Origin: Sceloporus undulatus
Lineage: Eukaryota; Chordata; Lepidosauria; Squamata; Phrynosomatidae
Assembly: GCF_019175285.1 (NCBI RefSeq)
Contig: NC_056528.1
Location: forward strand, 16,206,447-16,270,446
Length of the DNA stretch: 64,000 nt
Direction of reading: 5' to 3'
Part shown: positions 59,842-64,000 of the stretch, piece after piece
Layout of the letters: each line of letters begins with the position of its first letter
Position numbering within the stretch: the stretch's first letter is position 1
The notes under the pieces: model-generated
What the model saw: the letters and a program-made list of their open reading frames with translations, nothing else
Databases searched by the model: none
Told to the model about the DNA's origin: nothing
Position numbers and translations under genes: made by a program

Positions 59842-62800
59842 CTACAATATTAAAAAGAGAGAGAGATGAAACCTCTGTACCACCTTCATACTATCACGAT
59901 AAGCTTTCAAGTTGCTCCACCCAATGGTATCTCTATACTTTCTTGGCAATTCATTCAGACAAGGTATGTCATTGCCTTCCTTTTAGGATGAGAGAGTATG
60001 ACTTAGCACCCAGTGGGTTCTGTAACCAAGCAGGGACCCGAACCCTGGATGAGTCCTCATCTAATAGTCAAATAACCACCCATGCTGGCTCTCATGCTTA
60101 TCAGATGCTTGGCCATAGACAAGAAACACACGGCTATCCAGATGTTGTGGGGAAAAACCTCCCATGTTCCTTCACTATGGGCTATGCTGGCTAGGCTTGA
60201 TGAGAGTTGCCCTAGCTAACATGACACCTGAAAGGCCACAGGTTTACCATCATTTAAGTTTGCACCTTCTGCTCCGTTTCATCTCAGACTGACCACCCAG
60301 ACCTGAAGGTATTTTTGACCTCCCCACACAGTCACCCTTTTTGTAATATCTTGTCTTTTGGAGATTTCAAAAGCTCAACTATAATTACTGAGCTTCTTTG
60401 TTCTTAAGGAAGGCATTCCCTGAGGACAGAGTTCTGGATTAAAGTCAAACATGTCTCTATTAAAAAGGGCACTTACCGTGAACACCCTCAAAGCAGCACA
60501 GTGGAGGTCAGGGAATGGCTGTGTACTGATGCTTCTGAAAAGCTCCAAGGGCTGGCTGGCGAGAGAAGAGAACCAGGATTCTGTCATCCCCAGAAGGTCT
60601 TCTGTCTGATGATCCAGCTGTGTGCAAAAGGCAAGTAAGTGAACTGGCAAAGGTACCTGATTGTTTTCTTGAAAGCTCAGAATAAACATTCATGTTTATG
60701 GCATTCCCCTTTCAACCTGTTGACCTTCTGTCCCTCATCTAACCATGGGGCTTAAAATGCAGACAAGATGGCTAGAAATTAAGGATGGAGAAATATTTCA
60801 ATAGGGTTCAAGGAGTGGAGATTATAGGGGATTGATATAGTTACAATAAACTGCTGTCTCCACTCATTGAAACCTACTGGGAAAATTCTCCATCAGCTAC
60901 TTTCTCCCTGACACCTAGAGAACACAGAACACTATCTTTGCAATAGATAACACTGGCTATATTACATTCCATTCTAAAAGTAACCACCTCACAGAGATTT
61001 CAGGTTCACCCTGCACTCAGGAATCTGGAAGATGGATGGTAGTGGACAGGTTCACATTTTCAACAAGCTCAAAAAGGCTATTATCCTCAGATAAAAATCC
61101 TCTCAAATGCTTGTTACAAATCTTTTATGGCAAACGTGCAAATGTCCAAGGCCATCTAACTCAAAAGGGCAAATTTCGTCCTGTAGTGATCCCATTCATG
61201 AGAAAAGGGGACATTTTAAATTTCATTAACTTACCATCAGGTACAAAAGAGATGAAATGGCATCCAGACACCGGATTCTCAACTCCGTCGGGGCATTCTT
61301 TGACTGGTGTCCTATTCTGTTTAGCACGCTGTGGAATCTACTTCCTAGGGAGACAAAGAAGAGAGATTTTTCATTATACAAAACATTGCCTTCTACAAAG
61401 TCCAAATCTTTCTCCTGCTAGGCCAGTATTGCTTATGTAGGTCTGCACCTGGCGAACATAACAAGTATTTTATCATTGCATGCTCCCTTTGTTTGAACCA
61501 AAATTAAATCAGTCTCTAGTTAACAATGGCTTCCTTGTTGCTTATAAACAAAAAACAGTAACTTTGGGACAAGCCGGGATCTTTAAGCAAATTGATCCTG
61601 GCTTGTTCCACAGCTGGTAAACATACTGTCCCCATTTCAGGGTTACACCTAATGCTATGCAAGTGGAGCCTTGTTCATACAACTGCTGTTTACTACCCAC
61701 ACGCAGCAAGGGCCCCTACTAAAATGGAGTGACTCTTTACATGCAGTAGTTACAATGACCTTTCTTCTCTTCCGTGACAGCACTTCTTATGTTTACATGC
61801 AAACACAGAGTGTACAAACCTTTCTTTTCCAACACCAGCTTCCCCTCCACATTGGATCCCAAGATCCCAAGGGTGTCCACTCCTACACCAAACATGGTCG
61901 GGTCCTGCCCTTCTGCCATGCCAAAGACTTTGTCCACAAAGGCAGGGTATCTCTCGCAGATCTGCTGGGGGCTGTCAACTATAACCAGGTTGCCAAAAAA
62001 TTTCACAAAGCCTAACAAAAAGAGAAAAGGGTTGTGAGTCCAGGAGTTAGTCACACTGTCTAGAAACAGCGCCTGTAAAAAGAAATAAGACAGCCAAGCA
62101 GATGATTCACATACCCCTTGGACAATGGTAATGGGAAAGAACGTACACCACCCTACCCCAGTTGAAAGCCTGCCGGAAGTGATGGATGCCAAATCCCATC
62201 ATCCCCACCCAGAGGATCAAATTAAATAGTGGCTCATGAGCCACAGACAGTTCTTGCGGTCTGAGAGCTTGGCCTTTTTTACCAGTTTGCTGTTAGGATC
62301 CTGGGCTGACCTTTACAAATACAACAATGCTGGCATTTGTTCATTGGAAGGGGAATAGAAATGTTTAAAGCCCAAACCCTCTATACCAAACAGGCCTGCA
62401 AAGAACTAACCTCACCACCTCCCACAATACAATATAAAGTCCCATGAAGCAGACACCTTGCTAAAGCTAAGTAGGGCTAGGCCTGGTCAATGCTTGAATG
62501 GGAGACCACCTAGAAACTTCTGATTTGCATGATGGAACAGAGGTGGGGTATACGTCTATTAGATTTTTTTAAAAAACCAAAGTGTAAGAAGGAAAATGAT
62601 GCCAACAAGGGACATCTGAATTACCTGGCAAGTAGAAGCCTGAGAAGGGATCTGAGTCAGCCCCGATTATTATATTGGAAATCTTATCAATGACTCCTTG
62701 CTGAGCCAGATACTGGCGTCCATGGTGGGTCTGAGCAAGCGATGTCACCATCTCTATACAGGTAGCTCTACAATACATAGATATGGATCATTAATTTAAG

Positions 62801-63714
62801 ATTCCTCTTAAATTCAAACAATTCAGCACATGTCATTCCTGAAACAGGAGAGACTCAAACTCAATTCCTCATTTGATCAAACATTAAGGGAGTAGCAGTC
62901 AACACACAAAAGCACAGACCAGCAAACAATAATATGTGTTGAACTGAAAGCCAGTATGGTGTAGTGGTTTCAGAGGTGGGCTATGATGCTAGAGATCAAG
63001 TTTAGACTCCCTGCTCAGCCATATTAACCCTCTGGGTCACCTTCAACATGTCACACTCTCTCAGCCTCAGAGGAAGGCAATGGCAAATGCTCTGTAAATT
63101 TGCCCAGCCTTCAACTCTGATTAGTAAATGAATATATTAAACAGCTAGTAACTAAAGAAACAGTATCAGGCCCAAAGCTACTCCAAAGGCAAAATGTGTA
63201 ATAAAGCCATTTACCTGACAAGTACATCATTCCCTGTCAGCTCTCCAATCAGCTCCGATATTAACCCACTGTTGACACAGTAGTTCAATGAATCTGCAGA
63301 CACCGAGGAAATACCGATGACTAGCTAACACAAAAGGAAAGAGAACAATGAGAAACCTTTTAAGACAGAAGAGTCTGTTAATTTAAATATTATCTCCGTT
63401 GTTGTTGTAGCAGCAATTTGATGGGAATGGTAAATTTCCTCTCAGACTAACCCACTCTTCAAAGGGGTCAGCAAAGGTAGAGTGTACAACTGTTGCCTCA
63501 TGGACATGCCCAAGGTGAGCATTCTCTTTGCGTCTTGCCAGTATCAGCAAACTTCTAGTCCACCAAGGAACATAAGCAATCTTGCCTCATAGACACGATA
63601 GCGTATGATGTCACTCTTGGCCATAACTTTCTTCAAGTCAATGAGCAAGTTCCCTGCAAGCAAAGCTTCCAAGCCTTCAGGTGTTTCTGCTACCCTTGAG
63701 AGTGACTTGATGGC
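59584..63714 (-). CDS. PSMD5: PSMD5 (26S proteasome assembly chaperone S5b), C-terminal seven exons
   Basis: PSMD5/S5b is a HEAT/ARM-repeat chaperone that binds the ATPase PSMC2 (Rpt1) and helps build the base of the 19S regulatory particle in cytosol and nucleus. Seven exons (63586-63714, 63215-63324, 62625-62767, 61820-62011, 61235-61344, 60477-60617, 59584-59841) join in phase to 360 residues plus stop. Landmarks are [93 protein letters not shown] and [15 protein letters not shown], all near-identical to human PSMD5 (504 residues). About 140 N-terminal residues lie beyond the right edge. The gene is tail to tail with B3GALT9, as expected for the conserved PSMD5-B3GALT9 neighbourhood. Confidence 0.97.
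59935..60092 (-). mobile_element. ACA SINE fragment
   Basis: tttcttggcaattcattcag, gatgagagagtatgacttag and gggacccgaaccctgg. Confidence 0.68.
60477..60617 (-). CDS. PSMD5: PSMD5 exon
   Basis: Acceptor gcacacag, donor TTCACG followed by gtaagt. It encodes [30 protein letters not shown] and [16 protein letters not shown] (47 codons). Confidence 0.96.
60618..61234. other. PSMD5 intron, nothing recognised
   Basis: No exon or repeat recognised. Confidence 0.35.
61235..61344 (-). CDS. PSMD5: PSMD5 exon
   Basis: Acceptor gtctccctag, donor CTGATG followed by gtaagt. It encodes [18 protein letters not shown] and [17 protein letters not shown]. Human has [17 protein letters not shown] and [10 protein letters not shown]. 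The exon lacks an internal Met-led frame and was found by splice signals and phase. Confidence 0.95.
61345..61819. other. PSMD5 intron, nothing recognised
   Basis: No exon or repeat recognised. Confidence 0.35.
61820..62011 (-). CDS. PSMD5: PSMD5 exon
   Basis: Acceptor ttgttag, donor AGAAAG followed by gtttgt. It encodes [36 protein letters not shown] and [16 protein letters not shown]. Confidence 0.96.
62012..62624. other. PSMD5 intron
   Basis: Holds the 5S-like SINE at 62434-62545; otherwise unassigned. Confidence 0.4.
62434..62545 (+). mobile_element. 5S-rRNA-derived SINE head
   Basis: ctaaagctaagtagggctagg, cctggtcaatgcttgaatgg and gagaccacctagaaacttc, a decayed 5S-like head without a recognisable body. 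Confidence 0.65.
62625..62767 (-). CDS. PSMD5: PSMD5 exon
   Basis: Acceptor attgtag, donor GCCAG followed by gtaatt. It encodes [33 protein letters not shown] and [13 protein letters not shown]. Confidence 0.96.
62950..63125 (+). mobile_element. ACA SINE, 3'-truncated
   Basis: agccagtatggtgtagtggt head, gctatgatgctagagatcaa and tcacactctctcagcctcag. Confidence 0.78.
63215..63324 (-). CDS. PSMD5: PSMD5 exon
   Basis: Acceptor gtgttag, donor GTCAG followed by gtaaat. It encodes [28 protein letters not shown] and TGNDVLV plus a split Arg codon, matching human SLNYCTTSGLVTQLLREL and TGEDVLVR. Confidence 0.95.
63325..63585 (-). other. PSMD5: PSMD5 GC-AG intron
   Basis: 261-base intron with a GC donor (TATGAG followed by gcaaga) and a gttag acceptor. 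The exons on both sides are firmly assigned by protein match. Confidence 0.8.
63586..63714 (-). CDS. PSMD5: PSMD5 exon (first one in the window)
   Basis: Acceptor ttctag. It encodes [27 protein letters not shown] and IIRYRVYE (43 codons). The exon ends at TATGAG followed by gcaaga: the donor is GC rather than GT, and no GT lies close enough to keep the protein match. Confidence 0.93.
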
Positions 63715-63934
63715 CTAGAAAAGAAAGAAGAATGGCTATAGGAGCAATAGAAGAAACAGATGGCAGAATTGATAAGACAAAACACACTTCCAAGGTAAAG
63801 AAGCTGAAAGTTTTGCCATCTTGGATCCCATTTTGGAATAGTGCTCCCAGAAGAGTTTGGGGAGCTCTCTTTCGGAGCAAGGTAAGTGTAGAATTCAAAG
63901 ATATAGCTGTATTAATCTGTAAAATCAGTATATA

Positions 63935-64000
63935 AAGAGATCTTGTAGCACCACTGATTTCAAAACGCATCTGAGGAAGAAGACTTAAGTCTATGAAAGT
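63935..64000 (+). repeat. Dispersed repeat end (gtagacttaagtctat family)
   Basis: gagatcttgtagcaccactga and gaggaagaagacttaagtct; inverted relative of 398-486. It continues past the right edge. Confidence 0.55.

Noticed and set aside
1-64000. Endogenous retrovirus, LTR element or Polinton
   Set aside because: No paired long terminal repeats, primer-binding site, polypurine tract, or gag, pol, env or capsid-like frame was recognised.

Overview
This window is nuclear DNA of a squamate reptile, most likely an iguanian lizard. The evidence is large introns, spliced vertebrate genes, about thirty copies of a tRNA-derived SINE with an (ACA)n tail typical of lizards, CR1 LINE 3' ends, RTE-BovB LINE pieces, 5S-rRNA-derived SINEs and many fold-back MITEs. 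There is one placeholder assembly gap (8991-9000). The species was not determined.

From left to right the window holds four genes. (1) Positions 2855-36424, minus strand: the 5' end of KCNT1, the Na+-activated K+ channel Slack (KNa1.1). Both alternative amino termini can be read: the short Slack-A first exon (2855-3006), and the long Slack-B N terminus split over two exons (36303-36424 and 21511-21681). All three exons end in the same splice phase, so A and B can both splice into the common body of the gene, which lies beyond the left edge. (2) Positions 41417-49821, minus strand: seven exons of a kelch-repeat gene whose six blades look most like KLHL20. No BTB or BACK domain could be recognised upstream, and a possible short first exon lies at 51197-51218. 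(3) Positions 55403-57825, plus strand: B3GALT9, a GT31-family glycosyltransferase, with a first coding exon of only two codons. (4) Positions 59584-63714, minus strand: the last seven coding exons of PSMD5, the S5b chaperone of 26S proteasome assembly. It is tail to tail with B3GALT9, and its first exons lie beyond the right edge.

The rest is intron or intergenic sequence made largely of repeats. The more unusual blocks are a diverged tandem array of about 200-bp units and a 520-bp pyrimidine tract next to the second Slack-B exon, a 180-bp triplication inside a CR1 copy, a degenerate array at 34690-35465 split by a SINE, a purine/pyrimidine-alternating ATGCAC-rich block at 24365-24510, and a GATA/GACA/GGAT block at 38195-38820. 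The genes have unrelated jobs (neuronal K+ channel, probable ubiquitin-ligase adaptor or kelch scaffold, Golgi glycosyltransferase, proteasome chaperone) and do not form a functional cluster. No retrovirus-like element, CRISPR array, prokaryotic operon or functional tRNA/rRNA gene was seen. Exon borders come from reading splice signals, phase and remembered family sequences, without alignment tools.
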